From Novosphingobium barchaimii LL02 (GTDB taxonomy: Bacteria > Pseudomonadota > Alphaproteobacteria > Sphingomonadales > Sphingomonadaceae): a stretch of DNA of 64,000 bases. Numbering within the stretch: position 1 is the first letter of the stretch; every line of letters begins with the position of its first letter. Location: the NCBI RefSeq assembly GCF_001046635.1, contig NZ_KQ130455.1, positions 186,001 to 250,000 of the forward strand, in the 5' to 3' direction. Made by a program: the position numbers and the translations under genes. Below are positions 45,249-54,350 of the stretch, in pieces. The notes beneath the pieces are model-generated. The model was not told the origin of the DNA, ran no database searches, and saw only the letters and a list, made by a program, of their open reading frames with translations.

Positions 45249-45635
45249 ATGGCCGATGCCTACACGATCCTGACCCGCCGCTCCGACTTTCTGGCCGCCA
45301 ATCGCGGCCTGCGAGTCGCGCGTCCCGGCTTCGTGCTGCTGGCCAATCGCAACGATGGGCTGGGCCGGCGCGCCGGGATCACGGTGACCAAGAAGATCGG
45401 CAATGCCGTCGTGCGCAACCGCATGAAGCGGCGCTTTCGGGCGCTGCTGCGCGAACTGCTGCACGAACACGGCCTGCCGGACACCGACCACGTCCTGATC
45501 GGCCGCGAGAACGGCATCGAGCGCGACTTCGCGGCCTTGCGCAGCGAACTGCTGGTCGCCTTCGGCCGCGTACGTGACGGCAAGGGCGATTCGCCAAGGC
45601 CCGGCGGACGGCGCCGCCCGCCGCCCCGGAAATGA
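45249..45635 (+). CDS. rnpA: Ribonuclease P protein component
   Basis: Protein subunit of RNase P, which matures tRNA 5' ends. The 128-residue form from ATG 45249 begins [20 protein letters not shown] and carries the RNR motif in [23 protein letters not shown] at 45204 would add 15 residues. The basic Arg/Pro-rich tail is slightly longer than usual. Confidence 0.92.
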   Translation: MADAYTILTRRSDFLAANRGLRVARPGFVLLANRNDGLGRRAGITVTKKIGNAVVRNRMKRRFRALLRELLHEHGLPDTDHVLIGRENGIERDFAALRSELLVAFGRVRDGKGDSPRPGGRRRPPPRK

Positions 45636-45651
45636 AGCGGGCGATCCTGAA

Positions 45652-45897
45652 ATGAAAAGGGCGTTCCGCTTCCTCGCGTCGGTTCCCGGTCTTTTGCTGA
45701 TCGGGATCGCACGGGCGTGGCAGCTTGGCCCTTCGGCGATAATGCCCCCGACCTGCCGTTACTCGCCGTCCTGCTCGCAATATGCGATCGAGGCAGTGCG
45801 AAAGCATGGTGCGATTAAGGGTGGATGGCTGGCGTTCTGGCGTCTATTGCGCTGCCAACCGTGGGGCGGGCACGGTCATGATCCCGTCCCTGACTGA
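45652..45897 (+). CDS. yidD: Membrane protein insertion efficiency factor YidD
   Basis: An 81-residue membrane-associated protein that assists YidC-dependent insertion. The conserved block [20 protein letters not shown], followed by [20 protein letters not shown], is complete, including the three Cys. It begins at ATG 45652, 16 bp after rnpA, inside the cluster, and is followed by yidC after 75 bp. Confidence 0.94.
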   Translation: MKRAFRFLASVPGLLLIGIARAWQLGPSAIMPPTCRYSPSCSQYAIEAVRKHGAIKGGWLAFWRLLRCQPWGGHGHDPVPD

Positions 45898-45972
45898 ACA
45901 GAACGACTGACAAGAAGCGGGCGGCCATTCGCGCCGCCGCCGACCGGCAATACGAGCAGGAAACAAGCCTTC

Positions 45973-47754
45973 GTGGAAAAGCAGCGCAACATCATCCTCG
46001 CGGTCCTGCTGACCGCGCTCGTCCTGTTCGGATGGGAAGCCGGGGTCGGTTACTTCTACCCGCAGGCCAAGACGCCGGTCCAGAACGTCGCCGCCGGCGG
46101 CCCGGATCAGGCCTCCAACACGCAGGCAACACCGGGCAAGCCGACCCGCGAAGGCGGCCTGCGCGATGCCGCCGACGTGGCGCTCGAACAGCAGGACCTC
46201 AAGACCGCGCTGGCCGGCGGCGGCCGCGTTGCCATCGCCGCGCCCGGCCTGTCCGGCTCGATCAACCTGACCGGCGCGATCGTCGACGACCTGGTGCTCA
46301 ACCGCCACCGCGAGACGGTGGAGAAGAACTCCGGCCCGGTGCGTATCTTCTCTCCCGCCGGCACTCCGGCGCAGCAGTTCGCGCAAGTGGGCTGGGTTGG
46401 TGAGGGCGGCGTGGCCGCTCCCGGCGCGCAGACCGTATGGACCGCGCCTGCCAATGCCAGGCTGACCCCCGCGACGCCGCTGACGCTGACCTGGACCAAC
46501 CCCACCGGCCAGCGCTTTGCGATCACTTATTCGATCGACAAGGACTACATGATCACGGCCGTGCAGACGGTCGAGAACGGCGGCGGCGCGCCGGTTACGG
46601 TCAAGCCCTTCGCCCTGGTCAACCGTACCGACCGCACCGCCAGCCTCGATACCTGGAACGTCCATTCCGGCCCGATCGGCGCCTTCGACGGTTCGGTCAC
46701 CTTCTCGAACAACTACAAGGACGTGGTTGAGGCCAAGACCGTTGCCGGCGCCGGCCGCACGGACTGGATCGGCTTCACCGACATCTACTGGATGTCGACG
46801 CTGATCCCCGTGAACGCCAAGGCGGAAGGCACCTTCCGCGCGCTCGGCAACGATATCTTCCGCGCCGACCTCGTCTACGACCAGCAGGTTCTCCAGCCGC
46901 GCCAGCGCCTTTCGGTGACCACCAAGCTGTTCGCCGGCGCCAAGGAGCACAACGTGCTCGACGCCTACGAAAAGCAGGGCATCGCCAACTTCGGTCTTTC
47001 GATCGACTGGGGCTGGTTCCGCTGGTTCGAAAAGCCGATCTTCTGGCTGCTCACTTCGCTGTTCAAGCTGGTCGGCAACTTCGGCGTCGCCATCATCCTG
47101 CTGACCGCCATCGTGCGCGGCATCATGTTCCCGGTCGCCCAGCGCGGCTTCGCCTCGATGGCCGCGATGCGCGCCATCCAGCCCAAGATGAAGGCGATCC
47201 AGGAACGCTACAAGGACGACAAGCAGAAGCAGCAGCAGGAGATCATGGCCCTCTACAAGAAGGAGGGGGTCAACCCGATGGCCGGGTGTCTGCCGATGTT
47301 CCTGCAGATCCCGGTGTTCTTCGCGCTGTACAAGACGCTGATGCTGGCGATCGAAATGCGCCACCAGCCCTTCGTGGCGTGGATCAAGGATCTGTCCGCG
47401 CCCGATCCGCTGCACATCCTCAACCTGTTCGGCCTGCTGCCCTTCAACCCGCCCGCATTCCTTGCGATCGGCGTGCTGGCGCTGCTGCTGGGCTTCACCA
47501 TGTTCCTGCAGTTCAAGCTGAACCCGGCCCAGATGGACCCGGCGCAGCAGCAGGTGTTCATGATCATGCCCTGGTTCATGATGTTCGTCATGGCGCCGTT
47601 CGCCTCGGGCCTGCTGGTCTACTGGATCACGTCCAACCTGCTCACCATCGCGCAGCAGAAGTACCTGTACAGCCGCCATCCGCAGCTGAAGGCGCAGCAG
47701 GAAAAAGACGCAGCCGACAAGGCCCGCGCGAATGAGCGGGATGCAAAGGCGTGA
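45973..47754 (+). CDS. yidC: Membrane protein insertase YidC
   Basis: Inserts and folds inner-membrane proteins with or without Sec. The 593-residue protein has an N-terminal membrane helix (NIILAVLLTALVLFGWEAGV), a large periplasmic beta-sandwich (about 60-350) and the conserved five-helix insertase core with the Arg in IVRGIMFPVAQRGFASMAAM and NPMAGCLPMFLQIPVFFALY. It starts at GTG 45973. The stop codon overlaps the engB start. Confidence 0.96.
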   Translation: MEKQRNIILAVLLTALVLFGWEAGVGYFYPQAKTPVQNVAAGGPDQASNTQATPGKPTREGGLRDAADVALEQQDLKTALAGGGRVAIAAPGLSGSINLTGAIVDDLVLNRHRETVEKNSGPVRIFSPAGTPAQQFAQVGWVGEGGVAAPGAQTVWTAPANARLTPATPLTLTWTNPTGQRFAITYSIDKDYMITAVQTVENGGGAPVTVKPFALVNRTDRTASLDTWNVHSGPIGAFDGSVTFSNNYKDVVEAKTVAGAGRTDWIGFTDIYWMSTLIPVNAKAEGTFRALGNDIFRADLVYDQQVLQPRQRLSVTTKLFAGAKEHNVLDAYEKQGIANFGLSIDWGWFRWFEKPIFWLLTSLFKLVGNFGVAIILLTAIVRGIMFPVAQRGFASMAAMRAIQPKMKAIQERYKDDKQKQQQEIMALYKKEGVNPMAGCLPMFLQIPVFFALYKTLMLAIEMRHQPFVAWIKDLSAPDPLHILNLFGLLPFNPPAFLAIGVLALLLGFTMFLQFKLNPAQMDPAQQQVFMIMPWFMMFVMAPFASGLLVYWITSNLLTIAQQKYLYSRHPQLKAQQEKDAADKARANERDAKA

Positions 47755-48416
47755 GCATAAATGAAGACCAGTTCGAAGCGGCCCAGCTCGCCGAGCTGAC
47801 CGAGCGTGCGCGCAAGCTGTTTTCAGGACCGGTGACGTTCCTGAAGAGCGCGCCGGAGCTGAAGTTCCTGCCCGATCCGATCGTCAACGAAGTGGCCTTC
47901 GCCGGCCGCTCCAACGTCGGCAAGTCCTCGCTGCTGAACGCGCTGGTCGGGCGCAAGGCGATCGCGCGTACCTCGGTCACGCCGGGGCGCACGCAGGAGC
48001 TGAACTTCTTCGACGTGGGCGAGCCGCTCAAGTTCCGCCTCGTCGACATGCCCGGCTACGGCTTCGCCAAGGCCCCGCCCAAGGTGGTGGAGACGTGGCG
48101 CCGCCTGGTGCGCGATTTCCTGCGCGGCCGCGTGGAACTGAAGCGCACCCTGGTGCTGATCGATTCGCGCCACGGCGTGAAGACGGTCGACCTTGAAATG
48201 ATGAAGATGCTGGACGAGGCCGCCGTGGGCTACCGCATCGTCCTGACCAAGGCTGACAAGATCAAGGCCAGCGAACTGGAGGCGGTTCACGCGGCCACGC
48301 TGGTGGAGGCGCGCAAGCACCCGGCGGCGTTTCCGGTGGTGCACATCACCAGCTCGGAAAAAGGCCTGGGCATCGAGGAACTGCGCGCCGCCGTTCTGGG
48401 CGACGCCGAACTCTGA
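47751..48416 (+). CDS. engB: Ribosome biogenesis GTPase EngB/YsxC
   Basis: A GTPase needed for 50S subunit assembly. The 221-residue TrmE-Era family protein has G1 GRSNVGKSSLLN, G3 DMPGYG, G4 TKADK and G5-like TSSEK. It starts at GTG 47751 within the last codons of yidC (GTGA overlap), showing coupling. The gap behind it (48417-48630) shows no gene. Confidence 0.95.
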   Translation: MSINEDQFEAAQLAELTERARKLFSGPVTFLKSAPELKFLPDPIVNEVAFAGRSNVGKSSLLNALVGRKAIARTSVTPGRTQELNFFDVGEPLKFRLVDMPGYGFAKAPPKVVETWRRLVRDFLRGRVELKRTLVLIDSRHGVKTVDLEMMKMLDEAAVGYRIVLTKADKIKASELEAVHAATLVEARKHPAAFPVVHITSSEKGLGIEELRAAVLGDAEL

Positions 48417-48630
48417 GCCTGCGATCCGTGCATTCCGGTCGTTGCCGCCACAATGGCGACGACGGGAATGTGACGGCGCCGCGCAGCCGTGGACGGCGCG
48501 CAACCATGCCTTCACCTTGCGGCTTCCACACTTCCGGCGCCCTTCCGGCTTTGTGACGATTGCGTGACGGATGCGGGTCGCCTATGGGCCGCGCTCCATC
48601 AACGGCAGGGATGAAAAGGAAGTCTCGCCA

Positions 48631-49782
48631 ATGCGCCAGATTGCCGTTCTACCCTACCGCACGATCGGCAACGGCGTTGATGCGCCGATCCAGATCATGC
48701 TCATCACATCGCGCAGCACACGCCGCTGGGTAATCCCCAAGGGCGGGCTGATGAAGGGCATGGCGCCGCATACCGCCGCCTCGGTCGAGGCCGAGGAGGA
48801 AGCCGGCGTGCTGGGCGCCACCTGCCCGGTGCCATTGGGCTCCTATCGTTACCGCAAGCGCCGCAATTCCGGCGCCTGGGTCTGGGCCGACGTCGACGTG
48901 TTTCCCTTTGCCGTCACCGAGGAACTCGACACCTGGGACGAGCAGCACCAGCGCGAGCGCCGGTGGTTCCCGCTGGCCGAGGCCGCGCGCTCGGTCGAGG
49001 AAGAAGACCTTCGCGCGCTTATCCGTTCCTTCGGCGCGCGCGAATTTCGCGCCGCCGCCAGTCCCGCCCGCATGTTCGGGGCAATGGCCGATACCGTGGC
49101 CGACAAGACAGGGGTTACCGCCATGTTCGCCTGGTTCCAGAAGCTCCTTCCCGAGCAGGGCAATTTCTTCGACCTGTTCGAGCAGCAGGCCGCCACGCTG
49201 GTCGCGGGCGCCGACGCGCTTGCCCGTCTTGCCCAGGGCGGCGCCGGCCGCGCCCAGCATATCCGCGAGATCACCGAGCGCGAGCACGACGCGGATGACA
49301 TCACCCGCGAAGTGCTCCAGACGGTGCGCCGCAGCTTCCTGACCCCGTTCGACCGTTCGGCGATCACCAGTCTGATCAACACGATGGACGATGCCATCGA
49401 CGAGATGCAGCAGACCGCCAACGCCTCGGACCTCTACGAGGTCATCGAGTTCGAGCCGGAAATGCGCGACATGGCGGCGATCATCGTCGACGCCGCGCGG
49501 TTGACGGCAGAGGCCATGCCGCTGCTGCGCAAGATCGGCGACAACGGCCACCGGCTGCACGAGCTGACCGAGCGTCTGGTGCGTATGGAAGGCCATGCCG
49601 ACGAAATCCACGCCGCCGGTCTGAAACGCCTGTTCAAGGCCGATTCTGGTCCCAGCGGAGAGCGGGGCGATCCGATGCACTTCTTCGTGCGGCAGGAGAT
49701 GTTCAAGCGTCTCGAACGCGTCGTCGACCGTTTCGAGGATCTCGCCAACGAGATCGACGGCCTGGTCATCGACCACTCCTGA
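48631..49782 (+). CDS. NUDIX-DUF47 (PhoU-like) fusion protein beside Pit
   Basis: A single 383-residue reading frame joins two domains. Residues 1 to about 140 are a Nudix domain of the DIPP-like type (WVIPKGGLMKGMAPHTAASV, then EAEEEAGVLG), in which the family GX5E Glu and the Arg of REUXEE are replaced by Ala and Val but the EEAG end is kept. Residues about 165-383 are DUF47 (MFAWFQKLLPEQGNFFDLF; EREHDADDITREVLQTVRRS), which normally forms a separate gene next to Pit transporters. A ribosome site, ACAGGGG, precedes the internal ATG at 49123, so a separate DUF47 product could also be made. It probably tunes phosphate uptake by the Pit gene 3 bp downstream. Confidence 0.82.
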   Translation: MRQIAVLPYRTIGNGVDAPIQIMLITSRSTRRWVIPKGGLMKGMAPHTAASVEAEEEAGVLGATCPVPLGSYRYRKRRNSGAWVWADVDVFPFAVTEELDTWDEQHQRERRWFPLAEAARSVEEEDLRALIRSFGAREFRAAASPARMFGAMADTVADKTGVTAMFAWFQKLLPEQGNFFDLFEQQAATLVAGADALARLAQGGAGRAQHIREITEREHDADDITREVLQTVRRSFLTPFDRSAITSLINTMDDAIDEMQQTANASDLYEVIEFEPEMRDMAAIIVDAARLTAEAMPLLRKIGDNGHRLHELTERLVRMEGHADEIHAAGLKRLFKADSGPSGERGDPMHFFVRQEMFKRLERVVDRFEDLANEIDGLVIDHS

Positions 49783-49785
49783 TCC

Positions 49786-50787
49786 ATGGACCACAGTCTT
49801 GCCTTGCCGCTGCTGTTCGGCCTCGTCGCGCTGGCGCTGGCCTTCGACTTCCTGAACGGGCTGCATGACGCCGCCAATGCCATCGCGACCGTGGTGGCGA
49901 CGCGGCTGCTGTCGCCGGTGGTGGCGGTGCTGTTCGCGGCGGCGGGCAACTTCGCGGCCTATTTCTTCATGGGGCTGCATGTCGCCGAAACGGTCGGCAA
50001 GGGCATCATCAACGTCGATGCGGTGACGCCTTCGGTGGTGTTCGGGGCGCTGGTGGGCGCGATGTTCTGGAACGTGCTGACCTGGATCAAGGGCATTCCC
50101 TCAAGCTCCAGCCACGCGCTGATCGGCGGTCTGCTGGGCGCCGGTATCGCCCACGGCGGCTTCGCGGTGGTCGAAAGTTCCGGCACGATCAAGACGATCG
50201 CGGCGATCTTCGTCTCGCCGGTGCTGGGCTTTGCCATCGCCATGCTGATGATGCTGGTGACCAGCTGGCTGTTCAAGGGCGTGTCGCCGCGCCAGTCGAA
50301 CGGGGCGTTCAAAAGCCTGCACCTGCTGTCCAGCGCCGCCTATTCGATCAGCCACGGCGGCAATGATGCGCAAAAGACGATGGGCATCATCGCCGTGCTG
50401 CTCTATTCCACCGGGCACATGACCGGCGAGTTCCATGTGCCCGAATGGGTGGTGCTGTCGTGCTACCTGGCGATTTCGCTGGGCACGCTGTCGGGCGGCT
50501 GGAAGATCATCAAGACGATGGGGTCCAAGCTGACCAAGCTCAATCATCACTCGGGGTTCTGTGCCTCCACTGCCGGGTCGATCGTGGTGTTCGGCGCCAG
50601 CGCCCTGGGCATCCCGGTTTCGACCACCCATGCGATCACCGGCTCGATCGTCGGCACCGGCGCCGCCCGCCGGGCCAGCGCCGTGCGCTGGTCGGTGGCG
50701 AGCCGGGTGATCGTGGCGTGGTTCATCACCATCCCGGCCAGCGCTGCCGTGGGCGCGCTGTTCTACACGATCACGCGGGCGTTCTGA
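49786..50787 (+). CDS. Inorganic phosphate transporter, Pit family
   Basis: A low-affinity H+/phosphate (metal-phosphate) symporter. The 333-residue membrane protein has the two Pit signature repeats: DFLNGLHDAANAIATVVATR near the N-terminus and SHGGNDAQKTMG in the middle. About ten membrane helices are visible, ending at AVGALFYTITRAF. It starts 3 bp after the NUDIX-DUF47 gene, the usual DUF47-pit pairing, so the two form one unit. Confidence 0.92.
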   Translation: MDHSLALPLLFGLVALALAFDFLNGLHDAANAIATVVATRLLSPVVAVLFAAAGNFAAYFFMGLHVAETVGKGIINVDAVTPSVVFGALVGAMFWNVLTWIKGIPSSSSHALIGGLLGAGIAHGGFAVVESSGTIKTIAAIFVSPVLGFAIAMLMMLVTSWLFKGVSPRQSNGAFKSLHLLSSAAYSISHGGNDAQKTMGIIAVLLYSTGHMTGEFHVPEWVVLSCYLAISLGTLSGGWKIIKTMGSKLTKLNHHSGFCASTAGSIVVFGASALGIPVSTTHAITGSIVGTGAARRASAVRWSVASRVIVAWFITIPASAAVGALFYTITRAF

Positions 50788-50831
50788 CGGGCCGGTTTGG
50801 CCTTCGTCTTCCTGCATCCCTGCATTTTCCT

Positions 50832-50853
50832 ACATAGCCGCGGCCTGCTATGT
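50832..50853. other. Inverted repeat downstream of pit
   Basis: ACATAGC and GCTATGT are perfect arms separated by 8 bp in the 260-bp gap after the Pit gene. It may be an operator or a weak terminator; the rest of 50788-51047 shows no gene. Confidence 0.3.
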
Positions 50854-51047
50854 TCGCGGCGGGTCTCTCACGGTCCCGAAATCACTCCGGCTTTCGTTCA
50901 CGGTGAAGGGCCCCTCGCGCATGTGTTTCATCAACTACCGCCATCCCCACCGATCCAACCGTATGGCTATCGGCCGATTTTCAGTCATCGACACGCTGCC
51001 GTCCAGCCTCTAGGCCCCGCTTTCAGCCACCCGAGGAACGCCGCCCC

Positions 51048-51713
51048 GTGAAGCTCATCATCGGCAACAAGAACTATTCCAGCTGGTCCCTGCGCGGCTG
51101 GCTCGCCTGCAGGCAATCGGGCCTGCATTTCGACGAACTGACCGTCCCGCTGTTCGGCGAGGAATGGGAAGCGCTCAAGCGCAATTCCGACGATCTGGCC
51201 CCCAGCCACGGCAAGGTCCCGATCCTGTGGGACGGCGACGCGGTGGTGTGGGACAGCCTTGCCATCGTCGACTACCTTGCCGACAAGGTGGGCCGCGACC
51301 GCTTCTGGCCCAAGGCCGACGATGCCCGCGCGATGGCGCGCTCGATGGTGGCGGAAATGCATTCCAGCTACCTTGCGCTGCGCCGCTCCTGCCCGATGAA
51401 CATCCGCGCGCGCGTGGAACTGCCCGGCCTGGACGAGGATACCCGCGCCGACATCGTGCGTATCCTGACGCTCTGGGCAGAGGCGCGGGCGCGCTTCGGC
51501 AAGGGCGGGCCGTTCCTGTTCGGCACTTTCGGCGCGGCGGACGTGTTCTATGCCCCGGTTGTCAGCCGCTTCCTTACTTACGGCATCGGCGTGCCCGGCT
51601 TCGCGCAGGCCTATATGCAGGCGGTGTGGGAGCATGAATGGATGCAGGCCTGGATTTCCGCCGCCGAGGCGGAGAACTGGGTTATTGAACAATACGAGAC
51701 GCCGGTAACCTGA
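51048..51713 (+). CDS. Glutathione S-transferase family protein
   Basis: A 221-residue GST with an N-terminal thioredoxin-like domain (MKLIIGNKNYSSWSLRGWLA, with candidate catalytic Ser in NYSSWSLR, and GKVPILWDGDAVVWDSLAIV) and a C-terminal helical domain. It starts at GTG 51048 preceded by GAGGAA. The S-x-x-S-LR arrangement resembles zeta- and beta-like bacterial GSTs; no substrate can be given. Confidence 0.87.
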   Translation: MKLIIGNKNYSSWSLRGWLACRQSGLHFDELTVPLFGEEWEALKRNSDDLAPSHGKVPILWDGDAVVWDSLAIVDYLADKVGRDRFWPKADDARAMARSMVAEMHSSYLALRRSCPMNIRARVELPGLDEDTRADIVRILTLWAEARARFGKGGPFLFGTFGAADVFYAPVVSRFLTYGIGVPGFAQAYMQAVWEHEWMQAWISAAEAENWVIEQYETPVT

Positions 51714-51717
51714 GACG

Positions 51718-52566
51718 ATGATACGCACTTTCCTGACGATACTGGCTGCGCTGTCAGCCGTTCTTTCGACGCCGGCGATGGCCTGGTGGGATTTGGGCCA
51801 CCGCACCGTCGGCGCCATCGCCATGGCCAACGTGAAGCCCGGCACGCGCGCCGCGATCCGCGATCTGCTGCGCCATCAGGGCGAACTCGATACGCCCAAG
51901 TGCCGGATGGGCACGATCGAGGATGCCGCTGCCTGGCCCGACTGCATCAAGAGTGACCGGGGCCGCTGGGCCTATGCCAATTCCTGGCATTACCACGACC
52001 AGCCGATCTGCGCCGCCTTCGACCTCAAGGCAAACTGCCGTGACGGGAACTGCGCCGCCGCCCAGATAGAGCGCGATGCGCGCCTGCTGGCCGACCGCAA
52101 GCTGGCGCCCGTGCTGCGCCTTGAGGCGCTGGCGTTCCTCACCCACTTCGTGGGCGACGTTCACCAGCCGCTCCACGTAGGCGAGAATGAGGACATGGGC
52201 GGCAACAAGGTAAAGGCCGACTACGGCATCGCGCCTGGCCGCAATCTTCACTCGATCTGGGACGGCCTGTTGGCAGAGCGCGCCATTTCCTCGGCCCACC
52301 CACCGCTGGTGCGTGTCTACAGCGCCGAGGAAAAAGCCCGCCTCGCCACGGGCGGCATCGAGGACTGGGAGCGCGAGAGCTGGCAGATCAGCCGCGATTT
52401 CCTCTACCCGCTGGCGTTTGGCGGCAAGCTGCCTTGCGACGTCAAGGAACCGCAGAAGATCGTCTTGAGCGACGAGGCGATCGAACAGGCCATCCCCGTC
52501 ATCGACGAACGCATCGAGCGCGCCGGCCTGCGGCTGGCCAAGATGCTCGACGCCGCGCTGGGCTGA
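51718..52566 (+). CDS. S1/P1 nuclease family protein, secreted
   Basis: A zinc-dependent single-strand nuclease or 3'-nucleotidase. The 282-residue precursor has a signal peptide ending STPAMA, so the mature protein starts WWDLGHRTVGAIA, supplying the N-terminal Trp ligand and the first His. Further zinc ligands are in WHYHD and FLTHFVGDVHQPLHVGEN, and NLHSIWDG follows. This is the full metal set of the P1 family. It starts 4 bp after the GST gene. Confidence 0.92.
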   Translation: MIRTFLTILAALSAVLSTPAMAWWDLGHRTVGAIAMANVKPGTRAAIRDLLRHQGELDTPKCRMGTIEDAAAWPDCIKSDRGRWAYANSWHYHDQPICAAFDLKANCRDGNCAAAQIERDARLLADRKLAPVLRLEALAFLTHFVGDVHQPLHVGENEDMGGNKVKADYGIAPGRNLHSIWDGLLAERAISSAHPPLVRVYSAEEKARLATGGIEDWERESWQISRDFLYPLAFGGKLPCDVKEPQKIVLSDEAIEQAIPVIDERIERAGLRLAKMLDAALG

Positions 52567-52577
52567 TCCACGCGGCC

Positions 52578-53486
52578 ATGCCCGGATCCCGCTCCACCAC
52601 GCGCGCCTTCCTGCTGCTGGGCCTGGTCATGCTGTTCTGGGCGGGCAATTCGATCACCGGGCGGGCGGTACGGAGCGATATTCCGCCCTTCACGCTGGCC
52701 TTCGGGCGCTGGCTGATCGCGGTGGCTGTGCTGGCGCCGTTCGCAGCGCGCCGGCTATGGGCCGAAAGGGCCGAAGCTCTGGCCGGCTGGCGCTGGATAC
52801 TGGCGCTCGGGTTCCTGGGCATCGTATGCTTCAATGCGTTCATCTACTCAGGCCTGCGCCATACCAGCGCGGCGAATGCATTGCTGCTCCAGGCCTCTAT
52901 CCCGGCACTGGTGCTTGTGCTGGACCGGGTGATGTTCGGCGGCAGAGCCGGGGCACTTCACATCGCGGGCGTTGTCGCCTCTACGCTGGGTGTTGTCGGG
53001 ATCGTCTTCAAGGGTGACGTTTCGGCGCTGGCCACGCTGAGATTGGGCGCGGGCGATGCGCTGATCCTGTGCGGGGTCGTTGTCTGGGGGCTTTATACCG
53101 TGTTGCTGCGCAAGAAGCCGCCGATCTCCTCGGCCAGCTTCCTTCTGCTGGTTTTCATGCTGGGCGCGCTGGCCATGGCCCCCCTTGCCTTGTGGGAGTG
53201 GGGGCAGGGGATGCAGGTTGCGTGGAGTCCGAGGGTGCTGGCCGCGTTCGGTTATGTCGGCGTGTTTCCCTCGGTGCTTGCCTACTTTATTTACAACGCC
53301 GCGACGGCGCAGCTTGGCGCGGCGCGGGCGGGACAGGCGATCACGCTGATGCCGCTGTTCGGAGCGCTGCTTTCCGCGTTGTTGCTGGGCGAAACGCTGG
53401 AGGGCTATCACCTCGTCGGGATGGCGCTGATCCTTGCGGGGATTGTGCTGTCGGCTCTGGCGCTGGTCAGGCGGCGCGCGGCCTAG
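52578..53486 (+). CDS. EamA-family drug/metabolite transporter
   Basis: A ten-helix DMT exporter (302 residues) with two EamA repeats. The N-terminal FLLLGLVMLFWAGNSITGRA and the second repeat LGAGDALILCGVVVWGLYTVL are clear. The C-terminal GETLEGYHLVGMALILAGIV ends the last helix pair. It starts at ATG 52578. Its stop codon overlaps the convergent SDR gene by 4 bp. Confidence 0.87.
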   Translation: MPGSRSTTRAFLLLGLVMLFWAGNSITGRAVRSDIPPFTLAFGRWLIAVAVLAPFAARRLWAERAEALAGWRWILALGFLGIVCFNAFIYSGLRHTSAANALLLQASIPALVLVLDRVMFGGRAGALHIAGVVASTLGVVGIVFKGDVSALATLRLGAGDALILCGVVVWGLYTVLLRKKPPISSASFLLLVFMLGALAMAPLALWEWGQGMQVAWSPRVLAAFGYVGVFPSVLAYFIYNAATAQLGAARAGQAITLMPLFGALLSALLLGETLEGYHLVGMALILAGIVLSALALVRRRAA

Positions 53487-54265
53487 GTCCGCTTTCTCAT
53501 ACCCTCGGCCATGGCGGCGAGGGCTGCGCTGCGAGGCTGTTCGCGCAAGGCCTCGAACATCTGGCGATAGTGGGTATGAGGGACGAAAGTCGGTCCCTCG
53601 CCCATATTGCCTAAAGCCAGCTTCGCCACTTCGGCGGCGCTTTGCAGCTGGGTCATGGCTGCCATCCCGGCGGTCGCTTCCGATTCGGTGGCGCCGGGGC
53701 ACAGGGTCAGCACGTCTATCCCGGTGCCCAGCATCTCGCCCCAAAGCGCTTCGCCCAGCGCCACCACCAGCGCCTTGGAGGCGGAGTAGGCGGCCGAATA
53801 AGGACACCCGATCAGGCCTTCGACCGAAGCGGTGAATACGATCCCGCCTCGGGTGCGCGCCTTGAGGCGTGGGATCATCCCATGGGCAAGCTGCAGCGGG
53901 GCGTGGCAGTTGACCGTCAGCATCCGCGCCATGGCGGCGGCATCGGTGTCCTCGAAGGCGCCCTTGACGTTGAACCCGGCGTTGCTGACGACAAGGCCGA
54001 TATCGGCGCCGCGCGTTGCTTCGAGGATGCGCGCCGGGGCATTCGGGTCGGCAAGGTCGCAGCCGATGACCGTGGTGCGAACCGCGTGGGAGGAGAGCAG
54101 CCGTTCGGCCAGCGCATCGAGACGGTCGGTGCGGCGCGCGGTCAGCACAAGGTCGAAGCCGCGCTGCGCCAGTTCCTCGGCAAAGGCGAGGCCGATGCCC
54201 GACGAGGCGCCCGTCACCAGTGCGATCGGGCCGTAGGTTTCGCGGAATTGGTCGGGCATCGTCAT
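53483..54265 (-). CDS. Short-chain dehydrogenase/reductase
   Basis: A 260-residue classical SDR with the Rossmann motif TGASSGIGLAFAEEL, the adenine-side DLADPNA, the VSNAGF segment and the catalytic YSASK with an upstream Ser (FTASVEG). It probably prefers NADPH because of the Arg in TARRTDRL after strand 2. The substrate is unknown. Confidence 0.88.
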   Translation of the reverse strand: MTMPDQFRETYGPIALVTGASSGIGLAFAEELAQRGFDLVLTARRTDRLDALAERLLSSHAVRTTVIGCDLADPNAPARILEATRGADIGLVVSNAGFNVKGAFEDTDAAAMARMLTVNCHAPLQLAHGMIPRLKARTRGGIVFTASVEGLIGCPYSAAYSASKALVVALGEALWGEMLGTGIDVLTLCPGATESEATAGMAAMTQLQSAAEVAKLALGNMGEGPTFVPHTHYRQMFEALREQPRSAALAAMAEGMRKRT

Positions 54266-54350
54266 CTCCTGCGCTCACAAGCCGGAGATGAGCGATGCCC
54301 GATGCGATTGTCCAGACGTGCCGGGGCAAGATCGCCTGGACGCGAGGCGA

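Noticed and set aside
52848-54329. 493-codon minus-strand frame
   Set aside because: It is a shadow of the DMT and SDR genes, both supported by motifs in their own frames.
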